From NCBI GenBank assembly GCA_028823345.1, contig JAPKBR010000006.1, positions 1 through 64,000 of the forward strand: a DNA stretch of 64,000 nt. Reading direction: 5' to 3'. Shown here one piece after another: positions 26,628 through 34,652 of the stretch. The notes under the pieces are model-generated. The model made no database searches, had not been told where the DNA came from, and saw nothing but the letters and a program-made list of their open reading frames with translations. Each line of letters begins with the position of its first letter. Positions within the stretch are counted from its first letter, which is position 1. The position numbers were made by a program, and so were the translations under genes. This stretch comes from Planctomycetota bacterium (GTDB lineage: Bacteria; Planctomycetota; UBA1135; GCA-002686595).

Positions 26628-27572
26628 ATGCCCCCGATGACCTCCTCCCTCGACCCATTTGATCAGGCACCGATCTGCGCCTTGGTGGGCCCCACGGCTT
26701 CGGGCAAGACCGCCCTTGCCCTGGAAGTCGCTCGGCGCGCGGGGGCCGAGGTTATTTCCATGGACTCCATGCTGGTTTACCGGGAGTTGAACATTGGTAC
26801 CGCCAAGCCCAGCCAAGAGGAATTGACCCAGGTGCCGCACCACATGATCGATTTAGTCGGGGTGCATGAGACTTTTGATGTGTCGCTCTGGATTGAGGGG
26901 GCTCGCGAGGCTTTGCGAGATTGTCTTGGGCGCGGGCGCCGCGTGCTCTTTGTGGGTGGCACGGGTTTTTTCCTCGCCGCCCTTCTACGGGGTCTGTTCC
27001 AGGGGCCGGCGGCGGACTTGGAGTTGCGGGCGAGCTTGGAGCAACGGGCCCAGGATGAGGGACCGGAGACGTTGCATAAGCAACTAACCGAGGTCGACCC
27101 ACCCAGCGCCGAGCGCATTCATCCCCACGATCTGCGCCGGGTGATCCGCGCCCTTGAGGTGTTTCTACAGAGCGGGCGTACCCTGACAGACTGGCATCAG
27201 GAGTGGGCGGGCGGAGAGCAACGGCTTGAGGCCGCACGGCTCTTTGGCTTGCAAATAGAGGTGCCGGAACTCGATGCGCGCATTCGGGCGCGGACGGAGA
27301 TCATGATTGATGAGGGCTGGAAAACGGAAGCCCTCGCTGCACGCACGGTTGGTTTTTCACGAAGTGCATTCCAGGCGCTGGGTTACTCGCAGATCCTCGA
27401 TTGGGCCGATGGAAAGGCGACCCGGGAAGAAACGGTGGATCGTATTGCCCTCGCTACCCGGCAATTCGCTCGACGCCAAAGGACCTGGTACCGCAAGTTT
27501 GAGATTTCGTGGGTCGATCCCGGCAGCCCCGAGCTTGCTGACTTGGCCCTCGAGCATTTCGGTTGGGCCTGA
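26628..27572 (+). CDS. miaA: tRNA dimethylallyltransferase MiaA
   Basis: This 314-residue enzyme adds the isopentenyl group to A37 of tRNAs reading UNN codons. The P-loop GPTASGKT is at about 21-28, followed by EVISMDSMLVYRELNIGTAK (the conserved catalytic Asp), VPHHMIDLV, and VLFVGGTGFFLAALL. QFARRQRTWYRKF near the end contains the RNA-binding RQxTWxR-type motif. I chose the ATG at 26628; another ATG three codons later is equally possible, and the longer frame from 26184 lies over the divergent neighbour. A terminator-like hairpin follows at 27599-27632. Confidence 0.95.
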   Translation: MPPMTSSLDPFDQAPICALVGPTASGKTALALEVARRAGAEVISMDSMLVYRELNIGTAKPSQEELTQVPHHMIDLVGVHETFDVSLWIEGAREALRDCLGRGRRVLFVGGTGFFLAALLRGLFQGPAADLELRASLEQRAQDEGPETLHKQLTEVDPPSAERIHPHDLRRVIRALEVFLQSGRTLTDWHQEWAGGEQRLEAARLFGLQIEVPELDARIRARTEIMIDEGWKTEALAARTVGFSRSAFQALGYSQILDWADGKATREETVDRIALATRQFARRQRTWYRKFEISWVDPGSPELADLALEHFGWA

Positions 27573-27598
27573 TGCGCGGCCCTAGAACCCAAAAAAAG

Positions 27599-27632
27599 AA
27601 AGCGACCCGCGCAGCAATGCACAGGTCGCTTT
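27599..27632 (-). terminator. Intrinsic terminator for the small lipoprotein gene
   Basis: AAAGCGACC pairs with GGTCGCTTT around a 16-base loop. Read on the minus strand the stem is followed by a C and a run of seven T, the classic layout, 33 bases beyond the stop of the small lipoprotein. On the plus strand it could also stop miaA read-through. Confidence 0.85.
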
Positions 27633-27665
27633 GAACTAAAAGCCGAGAGGGCTCTGGTTTCGGAC

Positions 27666-27929
27666 TCAGCCGTTACGCAGCGGGTTGTCCGGGTTGAAGC
27701 CGAGCAAGTGGCGCTGGAGGGTGAGGCCGATAGAATCCGCGTCGCGCTCAAGCCACTCCATGACGGAACCGTCACGGCTCGCGTCGTAGCCGGTGAAAGT
27801 CCGTTGCATGCGTGCAGGCATGGAGGCGGGACTCCAGTGATCGTTCATCTTGGAGCCGTCGGTCACGCAGCTGCTGCAGAGGGAGGCGCAGAGGGCGCCC
27901 AAAAACAGGGTGGCAAGGGAACGCTTCAT
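27666..27929 (-). CDS. Small lipoprotein
   Basis: This 87-residue protein begins MKRSLATLFLGALCASLC and has a lipobox ending SSC at about residue 21, so it is likely lipid-anchored. The mature part contains SPASMPARMQRTFTGYDASR and a short amphipathic segment, MEWLERDADSIGLTLQRHLL. No family is recognised. The gene stands alone between miaA and nadD on the opposite strand and has its own T-rich terminator, which supports that it is real and separately transcribed. Such small lipoproteins are often envelope stress or assembly factors, but nothing specific shows that here. Confidence 0.7.
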   Translation of the reverse strand: MKRSLATLFLGALCASLCSSCVTDGSKMNDHWSPASMPARMQRTFTGYDASRDGSVMEWLERDADSIGLTLQRHLLGFNPDNPLRNG

Positions 27930-28117
27930 GGGCAGGGTGGGGAAATCCTTGGGGGTTCAGGGGGGATACCGGGGCCTCGGGGGCCCGCGGGGGGCAAAGG
28001 ATACGGGCCAGGGGGACAGGAGTCCAGTCCAAGCCTTCATCTTGCTCCACTGGACGCTACCCTAGGGCCCTCTACCGGTCACCCCTTTCCCCCTCAAGAT
28101 CCTCCACGGCCTGCCCG

Positions 28118-28807
28118 ATGAGCCCCGATAACCCATCTCCACCGCCTCCAATGCCCTCCGGGCCGGTTCCAGAGCCCTCCGGCCCAGGTCAGACCTCGGC
28201 CCTGGGGTTGCTCGGGGGATCCTTCAATCCGGTCCACTCGGGGCACCTGGCGATGGCGCGGGCGGCGATGGTCGCCGGGAATCTTGGGGAGATTCTCTTC
28301 ATCCCTGCGGCGCAGTCTCCCCACAAACGGGGCAAGGCCCTCGCACCAGCTGAAGACCGGGTGGCCATGCTTGAGTTGGCCCTCGCCGATGAGGACAGGA
28401 TGAGCGTGGCGACCCTGGAATTGGAACGGGGAGGAGTCTCCTGGACGATCGATACCCTTCGTGAACTTGCAAGGCCCGGGGTCCAGCTGAGTTTGATCCT
28501 GGGCTCGGACAATTTGCCGGGCCTGCCCACTTGGAAGAACATCGCTGAGATCTTTGAGTTGGCAAAGCCCATCGTGGTCCTGCGTAGCCACGAAGCCAGC
28601 GCACAATTGGCCGTTGCGGAAAAGGCACTAGGGCCGTCTCTCGGATCCCTATTGTCCGCGGGATTTTGTGAGGTGGAAGCTCATCCGGGTGAATCCAGCG
28701 CGATTCGGGCGGGGCTGGAACGGGGCGTGATGGAAGAAGGGATGTTGCCACAGGCCGTGCGCGCTTACATCGAGCGCCGCGGGTTGTACGGGGACGTGCT
28801 TCGGTGA
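28118..28807 (+). CDS. nadD: Nicotinate-nucleotide adenylyltransferase
   Basis: This 229-residue enzyme transfers AMP to nicotinate mononucleotide in NAD synthesis. The nucleotidyltransferase motif GGSFNPVHSGHL is at about 33-44, SPHKRG lies near residue 70, and LSLILGSDNLPGLPTWKN is typical of the NadD fold. The C-terminal ESSAIRAGL stands where the ISSTxIR motif is expected. The first 27 residues are Pro-rich and probably not conserved, so the true start may be downstream. The stop overlaps the next gene by four bases (GTGA). Confidence 0.92.
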   Translation: MSPDNPSPPPPMPSGPVPEPSGPGQTSALGLLGGSFNPVHSGHLAMARAAMVAGNLGEILFIPAAQSPHKRGKALAPAEDRVAMLELALADEDRMSVATLELERGGVSWTIDTLRELARPGVQLSLILGSDNLPGLPTWKNIAEIFELAKPIVVLRSHEASAQLAVAEKALGPSLGSLLSAGFCEVEAHPGESSAIRAGLERGVMEEGMLPQAVRAYIERRGLYGDVLR

Positions 28808-29706
28808 TCGATTGGACGGATCCAATCGCGGTGGCTGGGATCATTGCCCTTTGCACTTTGCTGGTGGGGGCTCTGCTTGCAACGGGTGCTCAAAAGAGAG
28901 GTCTGTTGGGTCGCAACTGGCAGCCGGAAGGTAGCCGCGTCCCGCCGGTGGGGGGCTTGGCCCTGTTGCTTGTTCTTGTGGGGGTGGAGTTTTTTGGGCT
29001 CGGATCAGGCCCCTTGCCCTGGGCTGCCCTGGGTGCCGCCTGGGTCCTGGGAACCCGAGATGATTTCAGGCCCCTTGCGGCCTTGCCTAAGTTAGCCGGA
29101 CAGCTCGGGGTGGCCCTGTTGTTTGCGCTCCACCGGGAGTCCCTCCAAGGAGGAGACTGGTTGGCCTTGGGAAAAGATCTTGCCCTGGCCATGGTGGCTC
29201 AGAATTTGGCCAATACTTGGGACCACTCCGATGGCCTCTGCGCCGGCTGGGCCCTTTTGCTGCCGGGCACGCCCTTGTTGCTGCGCGGAGCCCTGGCGGG
29301 ATTCCTGCCTTTGAATCTGATTCGCCAAGCACGCTCGGGTTCGGGGGAGGACGCTTCTCCCCGGCCCAGGGCCTACCTGGGTGACGCGGGCAGCCACCTC
29401 GTGGGTATTCTTGTGGCCCTGCAGCCGGGTGCCTGGTTGGCCCTGGCTCTGCCCGCCATGGACCTCTCCCGCGTGGTTTGGCTGCGCTGGAGGGCTGGGC
29501 AGGCCTTCTGGTTGGCGGATCGGAGGCACCTGGGACACCGGCTCGAGGCCAGGGGTTGGCACCCGATCCTGGGGCTCTTGCCCCTCTGGCCCCTCTGGCT
29601 CGGTTGGCAAGGTCCCCAGGCCCTGGTAGGAATCCTGCTCAGCTTTGGCATCTTGGTGCAGTTCACAGCCAGAGCGGGTTGTACGGGGGCCATGGGGCGG
29701 GGATAA
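28804..29706 (+). CDS. WecA/MraY-like undecaprenyl-phosphate glycosyl-1-phosphate transferase
   Basis: This 300-residue membrane protein resembles the MraY/WecA family, which transfers a sugar phosphate to a polyprenyl carrier. Motifs are RVPPVGGLALLL, LGTRDDFRPLAALPKL (Asp pair), NLANTWDHSDGLCAGW (the NxxNxxDGxDGL equivalent), YLGDAGSHLVGI, and DRRHLGHRLEARG (the HxxH-type loop). It has about eight or nine hydrophobic segments. The GTG start overlaps the nadD stop. It may start a lipid-linked glycan such as an O-antigen or capsule unit; the sugar is unknown. Confidence 0.82.
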   Translation: MIDWTDPIAVAGIIALCTLLVGALLATGAQKRGLLGRNWQPEGSRVPPVGGLALLLVLVGVEFFGLGSGPLPWAALGAAWVLGTRDDFRPLAALPKLAGQLGVALLFALHRESLQGGDWLALGKDLALAMVAQNLANTWDHSDGLCAGWALLLPGTPLLLRGALAGFLPLNLIRQARSGSGEDASPRPRAYLGDAGSHLVGILVALQPGAWLALALPAMDLSRVVWLRWRAGQAFWLADRRHLGHRLEARGWHPILGLLPLWPLWLGWQGPQALVGILLSFGILVQFTARAGCTGAMGRG

Positions 29707-29748
29707 TCTTTCCCTCCAAAAGCGAGTTTTCCCGACCCGAGCAATCCA

Positions 29749-30570
29749 GTGCTTTATCCCCCGACAGCCATCATCAGCGACCTGCACAGCAACGTGCCGG
29801 CGCTCGAAGCCATGCTTGCAGACGCGCGTGAGCGCGGTGCTCAGCGCTTCGTGTGTTTGGGGGACATGGTGGGCTACGGAGCCAATCCGCGTTATGCCCT
29901 GGACCTAGTGATGGTGCTGTGCGCAGAGGACGCCCACTGGCCTGATACCGAAGGTGCCAAGGGAGAAAAACTCTTGCCGGGTCTTTGCCTTAAGGGCAAT
30001 CACGAGGAAGCCTTGCTTTCATCCGCCAGTGATTTTAATCCCAAAGCGCGCATGGCCATCGAGTGGACCCGGGGCGAATTAGACGCGGACCGCGACCGAT
30101 CCGATTTGTACTGGGACTACATTGCCGGTCTTGATGCGAGCACATGCGATGAGCGCGCTATGTACGCACATGGCAGCCCCCGGGATCCCGTGCGCGAGTA
30201 CATGCTGCCCCGGGACATCAAGGACCGTGAGAAGATGTCCGCAAACTTCGCGGCCATGAATCGCAGTGTGTGTTTTGTGGGCCACAGCCATGTGCCTGCG
30301 ATCTACTACGAAGACGGGCGATACTTTAGGCCCGAGGGAACGTCCGGACCTTATATTCTTGGGGACTCACCAGATTGCCGAGCGATCGTCAATGTGGGCT
30401 CCGTGGGCCAACCCCGTGATGGGGACCCGAAACTTTCCTATGCGATCTTCGATGGCGAAGCCATCACCTTCTGCCGTGTCGAATATGACATCGAGCGCGC
30501 AGCATCGGCGATTCGCAAAGTAGAGGACCTCCCCGAATTCCTAGCTGAACGGCTGTATACCGGCCGTTAG
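29749..30570 (+). CDS. Calcineurin-like metallophosphoesterase
   Basis: This 273-residue cytoplasmic protein carries the metal motifs of the family in order: ISDLHSN, CLGDMVGYG, LKGNHE, YAHGS, GHSHVP and the trailing NVGSVGQPRDGDPK. The order matches the YfcE and diadenosine-tetraphosphatase-like group, so the substrate is probably a nucleotide or small phosphodiester, though this cannot be fixed. It starts at a GTG at 29749, without a clear Shine-Dalgarno. It is 42 bases after the WecA-like gene and 43 bases before yidC, so it may belong to either transcript. Confidence 0.9.
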   Translation: MLYPPTAIISDLHSNVPALEAMLADARERGAQRFVCLGDMVGYGANPRYALDLVMVLCAEDAHWPDTEGAKGEKLLPGLCLKGNHEEALLSSASDFNPKARMAIEWTRGELDADRDRSDLYWDYIAGLDASTCDERAMYAHGSPRDPVREYMLPRDIKDREKMSANFAAMNRSVCFVGHSHVPAIYYEDGRYFRPEGTSGPYILGDSPDCRAIVNVGSVGQPRDGDPKLSYAIFDGEAITFCRVEYDIERAASAIRKVEDLPEFLAERLYTGR

Positions 30571-30613
30571 AGCACATCTTCCCCTCGTTCCCTTACCCCG
30601 GACCCTGAATCTA

Positions 30614-32566
30614 ATGGAGAAGCGACTTCCGCTCTTCCTCATCCTTTCCTTTGGCATTCTCTTCGGTTGGCAACTGCTTTTCCCGCCTCCCGCGCAGGAA
30701 GAGAGGATCCAGCAGACGAGAGTACTGGAGCAATCCGCACCCGGTGAACAGGCCAGCGCGCCCGCTCCGATCCCTGAGAATGTGATTCAAGGGGAACCAT
30801 GGAGCGAGTCCGTGGTTCTGGGCCAGGCTGGCGACTTGGGCCATTACTTTGTGCGCTTCGACAGCCTCGGTGGTACGGTCAGCGAACTCTCCGTGGACGG
30901 TTGGTATGACTCGGGATTACTCGATGATGCCCAACGGAGCGATACGGCCCACTGGATTCCATTGCTGCGTCCCATGGACCTTGGGGCTGGCCTTCAGGGA
31001 TCCTTGGTCATGGAAACATCCCCGTCCAGTGCGAGGCACTTTCCAGGCGGGCTCTCACGGGTACACTGGGCGCACGAGTGGATCATGGTCTCCGGACAGC
31101 GCGTGGGTGTGCGGTTCAGCCATCAGGCCACCCCCGAGGGCTACCGGATCGTCAAAGAGATCCGCACCGTTCCAGGTGCCTTGCACCTTGAAGTCTTGTT
31201 GCGCATCCAAGCGCCCCAAGGTGCTGCTTCCGAAGAGATCAAGGCTCAGGCCGCGCGCTTCCGCATGCTGCCCGCGGTGGGCTTACCCGAGTCCAGCGAA
31301 GACCAGTACTACATCGAACCCAAGGCCCGAAAAGGCTCCATAACCCCTGACGGGATCGAGGTTGCCGATGAGGAGCGCCGGGAAAACCCGGCCCCCGATG
31401 ATCTGGTGGGGGACCTTTCAGGAGGCTCAACAACCGCCTTTGTGGGGGTGGACAACAAGTATTTCGCCGTGCTTCTGCGTGGGGCGGATCCGATCAGCAC
31501 CGAAACCTTCAAGGGCACCACTTGGCGTCGGGTTCTGGATCCCGCATGGCTTGAGGCACACCCTGGGGAAGAGACCAGTGCTTGGCGCGGCATGCTGGTG
31601 GACCAGGAATTGGCCCTAGCCATGCCTGGCCCCGGGGGCGAAATGGAATATCGCTATGAACTCTTCGCCGGTCCCAAGGACGAGAAGTTGATGCTGGCGG
31701 ACCAGGAGTCCTATGTGGCCCTGATGGAAGAGGACCTGGGCTTTTTCGATGGTATCGCCGGCCTGCTGCTGACAATTCTTGGTGCTCTCGAGGGAGTCGT
31801 GGGAAATTGGGGCCTGGCGATCATCCTTTTGACCCTGGTCGTGCGTGGTGCCCTTTTCCCAATCAACCGGCGATCGCAGACGGCCATGGCGCAGCACACC
31901 ACCAAGATGAAGCGCGTGCAGCCCAAGCTGAATGCGGTTAAGGAACAATACAAGGACAACCCGCAAAAGCTGCGTCAGGAACAGGCCAAGGTCATGCAGG
32001 ACGAGGGCGCCTTCCCGCCCCTCGGGGGCTGCTTGCCCATGTTCCTGCAGATCCCTGTTTTCTTCGGTCTGTTCAGTGCCTTGCGTGTTTCCTTTGACTT
32101 ACGCCAAGCGAGTTTCATGTGGGTCGAAGACCTCTCCATGCCGGACCGCCTCTTGCGCATTGACTTCAACACGCACCTGCCTTTCATCGGCACCATCGAA
32201 TACTTGAATGTGTTGCCGCCGTTGATGGTTGTGCTGTGGATCGTGCAGCAACGCTTGATGCCCAAGCCCACTGACGAGCAAGCGGCACGGATGCAAAAGA
32301 TGATGATGTGGATGCCGGTTGTGTTCGGCGTGTTCCTCTACAACTACGCGGGGGGGCTTTCGCTTTACATGATTACTTCCAGTCTGTTTGGCATCGCGGA
32401 GTACACCATCGTGCGCAAGATTTGGCCCATTGATGACTCCGAGCAAGTGCGTAAGCCCGGCAAGTTCATGCAGCGCATGAAAGAGATGCAGGAACAGCAG
32501 GCACGCATGCAGAAACCTCAGCAGCAAGGCAAGAAGCAGGGCGGGGGACGCAAAAAGCGTCGCTAA
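30614..32566 (+). CDS. yidC: Membrane protein insertase YidC
   Basis: This 650-residue protein inserts and folds inner-membrane proteins, alone or with Sec. It has an N-terminal membrane helix (about 5-24) and a large periplasmic beta domain (to about 375). The conserved core follows, with NWGLAIILLTLVVRGALFPI, a cytoplasmic hairpin (MAQHTTKMKRVQPKLNAVKE), GCLPMFLQIPVFFGLFSALR, and MPVVFGVFLYNYAGGLSLYM. The last 20 residues are very basic (KKRR) and suit ribosome contact. Only five bases separate it from mnmE. The usual partners rnpA and yidD are about 25 kb away on the other strand. Confidence 0.97.
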   Translation: MEKRLPLFLILSFGILFGWQLLFPPPAQEERIQQTRVLEQSAPGEQASAPAPIPENVIQGEPWSESVVLGQAGDLGHYFVRFDSLGGTVSELSVDGWYDSGLLDDAQRSDTAHWIPLLRPMDLGAGLQGSLVMETSPSSARHFPGGLSRVHWAHEWIMVSGQRVGVRFSHQATPEGYRIVKEIRTVPGALHLEVLLRIQAPQGAASEEIKAQAARFRMLPAVGLPESSEDQYYIEPKARKGSITPDGIEVADEERRENPAPDDLVGDLSGGSTTAFVGVDNKYFAVLLRGADPISTETFKGTTWRRVLDPAWLEAHPGEETSAWRGMLVDQELALAMPGPGGEMEYRYELFAGPKDEKLMLADQESYVALMEEDLGFFDGIAGLLLTILGALEGVVGNWGLAIILLTLVVRGALFPINRRSQTAMAQHTTKMKRVQPKLNAVKEQYKDNPQKLRQEQAKVMQDEGAFPPLGGCLPMFLQIPVFFGLFSALRVSFDLRQASFMWVEDLSMPDRLLRIDFNTHLPFIGTIEYLNVLPPLMVVLWIVQQRLMPKPTDEQAARMQKMMMWMPVVFGVFLYNYAGGLSLYMITSSLFGIAEYTIVRKIWPIDDSEQVRKPGKFMQRMKEMQEQQARMQKPQQQGKKQGGGRKKRR

Positions 32567-32571
32567 GGGTC

Positions 32572-34038
32572 ATGGGCTCCGATTCCCCGGCAAACCGCCT
32601 TGGGAGCACGATTTGCGCCCTTTGCAGCGCAGGAGGTCGTGGCCTTCGGGGCGCGATACGGGTATCTGGGCCCCTTGCGTCTGAGCTCTTGGAGAGTTCT
32701 ACCAGGGACCTGCCGCCCCTGACCGGAGACGCTTCCAAGCTCCGGCCCCGGGGTGTGTTTACGGGCCAATTCGATGACGGCGAAGGGACCTGTAAGGTGC
32801 TCGTGATTTGGATGCCCGGGCCCAGCTCCTACACCCGCGAGGATGTGGTGGAGTTCCACCTACCCGGCAACCCACACCTCTTGCAGGCCGCCCTCGATCG
32901 TTTGCTGAAACTGGGCGCTCAGATTGCACAGCCCGGGGAATTCACCCGCCGCGCATTTGAAAACGGTGCTTTGGATCTGACCCGGGCTGAAGGGGTCTTG
33001 GCTTTGATTGAGAGCGCCAACGAGGACCAGCGCCGGTCTGCCACGGCCCTGTTGTTGGGTGGCTTGGGTACGCGCATCGCTGGCCTGCGCGATCGCCTGG
33101 ATGATCTGCGCGCCTTGCTTGAGGCCTCATTGGATTTCGATGAGACGGACACGGGGCATGTACCGGCGGAAGAACTCGAGGTGCTTTTTCAAGCGGCTCT
33201 CGATCGTTTGGGGGAAGCCAGCCAATGGGAGAGTGCCCGGGAAACGGGGGCGGACTTGCCACGGATCGTGTTGGCGGGGGCGCCGAATGCTGGTAAGAGT
33301 TCGCTCTACAATGCCCTGACTGAAGGGGGGAAGGCCCTGACCGAAGAGGGGCAGGAGGTCCAAGAATCTCAAGCCTCCCGCTTGTCAGCTTTGGTGGATT
33401 CCCTTGCGGGGAGCACTCGTGATGTGCGCCGGGGAGAAATTTCTCTCGGCACGGGGCGCGCGACTTTGATCGACACCGCCGGGGTGTTGGATCTCGGGGA
33501 AGGGGTAGGCTCCAAATTCTCTGACCTCGACCGCCGTGCCGCAGATCGTTCCCGCCAGGAAATCCAGGCGGCCCATCTCGTGCTCTGGGTGCTCGATGGG
33601 GGGGCCGAGCCGCCCCTGGAGCTGGAGCCCCCGGGGCTTGTGGTCTGGAACCAAATCGATCGTGACGGGGTGCCCCCAGTCCCCACCCCGATTCCCGGCG
33701 CCCTGGGCTACTGTGCGGTCAGCGCCCGGGACCGTCTGGGCTTGGATGAGCTGCGGCAGACCCTTGCCAAGATGCTCGGGTTTGACCCGGGTTCCCCCGG
33801 GGAGGCAGGGGCGGGAGAGCCTCTGGGGCGTCAGCTCCGAGCCCGGCATCTGGGTGCCCTGCGCACCGCCCGCACCGCCCTCGAACAGGCTCACCGCATG
33901 CAAACCGAGGGCGCGCCCCTGGATTTGGTGGCAGAGGCCCTGCGCGCGGTGACCTGGGAGCTCAACCTCATCGAGGGCAGCAGCACCCCTGAAGACCTGT
34001 TGGACCGGATTTTCTCGCGCTTTTGCCTGGGCAAGTGA
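32572..34038 (+). CDS. mnmE: tRNA modification GTPase MnmE
   Basis: This 488-residue enzyme works with MnmG to make the 5-carboxymethylaminomethyl group on U34. An N-terminal folate-binding domain precedes the helical part, with FHLPGNPHLLQAALDRLL, PGEFTRRAFENGALDLTRAE. The G domain is G1 GAPNAGKSS (236-244), STRD, DTAG and NQID (the NKxD position has Gln). The C-terminal FCLGK carries the catalytic Cys of the FCxGK motif. The NQID variant at the guanine-specificity motif is unusual. It lies five bases behind yidC. Confidence 0.96.
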   Translation: MGSDSPANRLGSTICALCSAGGRGLRGAIRVSGPLASELLESSTRDLPPLTGDASKLRPRGVFTGQFDDGEGTCKVLVIWMPGPSSYTREDVVEFHLPGNPHLLQAALDRLLKLGAQIAQPGEFTRRAFENGALDLTRAEGVLALIESANEDQRRSATALLLGGLGTRIAGLRDRLDDLRALLEASLDFDETDTGHVPAEELEVLFQAALDRLGEASQWESARETGADLPRIVLAGAPNAGKSSLYNALTEGGKALTEEGQEVQESQASRLSALVDSLAGSTRDVRRGEISLGTGRATLIDTAGVLDLGEGVGSKFSDLDRRAADRSRQEIQAAHLVLWVLDGGAEPPLELEPPGLVVWNQIDRDGVPPVPTPIPGALGYCAVSARDRLGLDELRQTLAKMLGFDPGSPGEAGAGEPLGRQLRARHLGALRTARTALEQAHRMQTEGAPLDLVAEALRAVTWELNLIEGSSTPEDLLDRIFSRFCLGK

Positions 34039-34096
34039 CCCAAAAAAAACTTGGAGCACTAGTCCTAGCACGAGATCCCCTCTAGCGGCGATGCAT

Positions 34097-34112
34097 ACAC
34101 AACATATAGACT
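34097..34112 (+). promoter_or_regulatory. Candidate NrdR box
   Basis: ACACAACATATAGACT matches the NrdR-box consensus ACACWATATATWGTGT at 13 of 16 positions by my count, and lies 48 bases upstream of the nrdR ATG. A weaker partial half-site, GCACTAGTCCTAGCAC (about 8 of 16), starts 41 bases earlier at 34056. NrdR usually binds two boxes a set number of helical turns apart, so autoregulation of nrdR is plausible; the single strong box lowers confidence. Confidence 0.45.
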
Positions 34113-34160
34113 ATCACCCCGCGCAAGAGCCTCCCCCCCGGGCCCCGCGCGCCTTCCCCT

Positions 34161-34652
34161 ATGAACTGTCCCCGCTGTGGCGCAGGCGACGATCGTGTCG
34201 TCGATTCCAGAACCTCTGCCGATGGTGGCGCGATCCGCCGTCGTCGAGAGTGTCTGGGCTGTTTTCAGCGCTTCACCACCTATGAGCGGGTGGAGGAGAC
34301 CCCCTTGCGGGTGGTCAAGAAGAACGGCGAGAGGGTGCGTTTCGAAAGGGAACGGATTTTCTCTGGCATGCTGCGTTCCTGCGAGAAGCTGCCCGTCAGC
34401 ATGGAGGACCTCGAAGGCGCGGTGACGCGCATTGAAACCCGTTGCCAAACAGAGTTCGACCGGGAGATCCAGAGTTCGGTGATTGGCTCTCTGGTGATGG
34501 ACGAGCTGCGCAACATTCATCAGGTGGCCTATGTGCGCTTCGCCAGCGTCTACCGGGAGTTTCACGATGTGGAGCAGTTCCTTGAAACATTGGGCCCCAT
34601 CCTGCGCCCACCGCCGGTTGAGAGTCCTGGAAAGGAGGGATCGGATTCATGA
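34161..34652 (+). CDS. nrdR: Transcriptional repressor NrdR
   Basis: This 163-residue regulator represses ribonucleotide reductase genes in response to ATP/dATP. A zinc ribbon has C3, C6, C31 and C34 (MNCPRC and ECLGC), followed by DNA-contact residues RRRECLGCFQRFTTYERVE. The ATP-cone follows, with VVKKNGERVRFERERIFSGM. The length is normal for the family. A candidate NrdR box lies 48 bases upstream. Its stop overlaps the start of a large ATP-cone protein by four bases, so the pair is coupled. Confidence 0.96.
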   Translation: MNCPRCGAGDDRVVDSRTSADGGAIRRRRECLGCFQRFTTYERVEETPLRVVKKNGERVRFERERIFSGMLRSCEKLPVSMEDLEGAVTRIETRCQTEFDREIQSSVIGSLVMDELRNIHQVAYVRFASVYREFHDVEQFLETLGPILRPPPVESPGKEGSDS

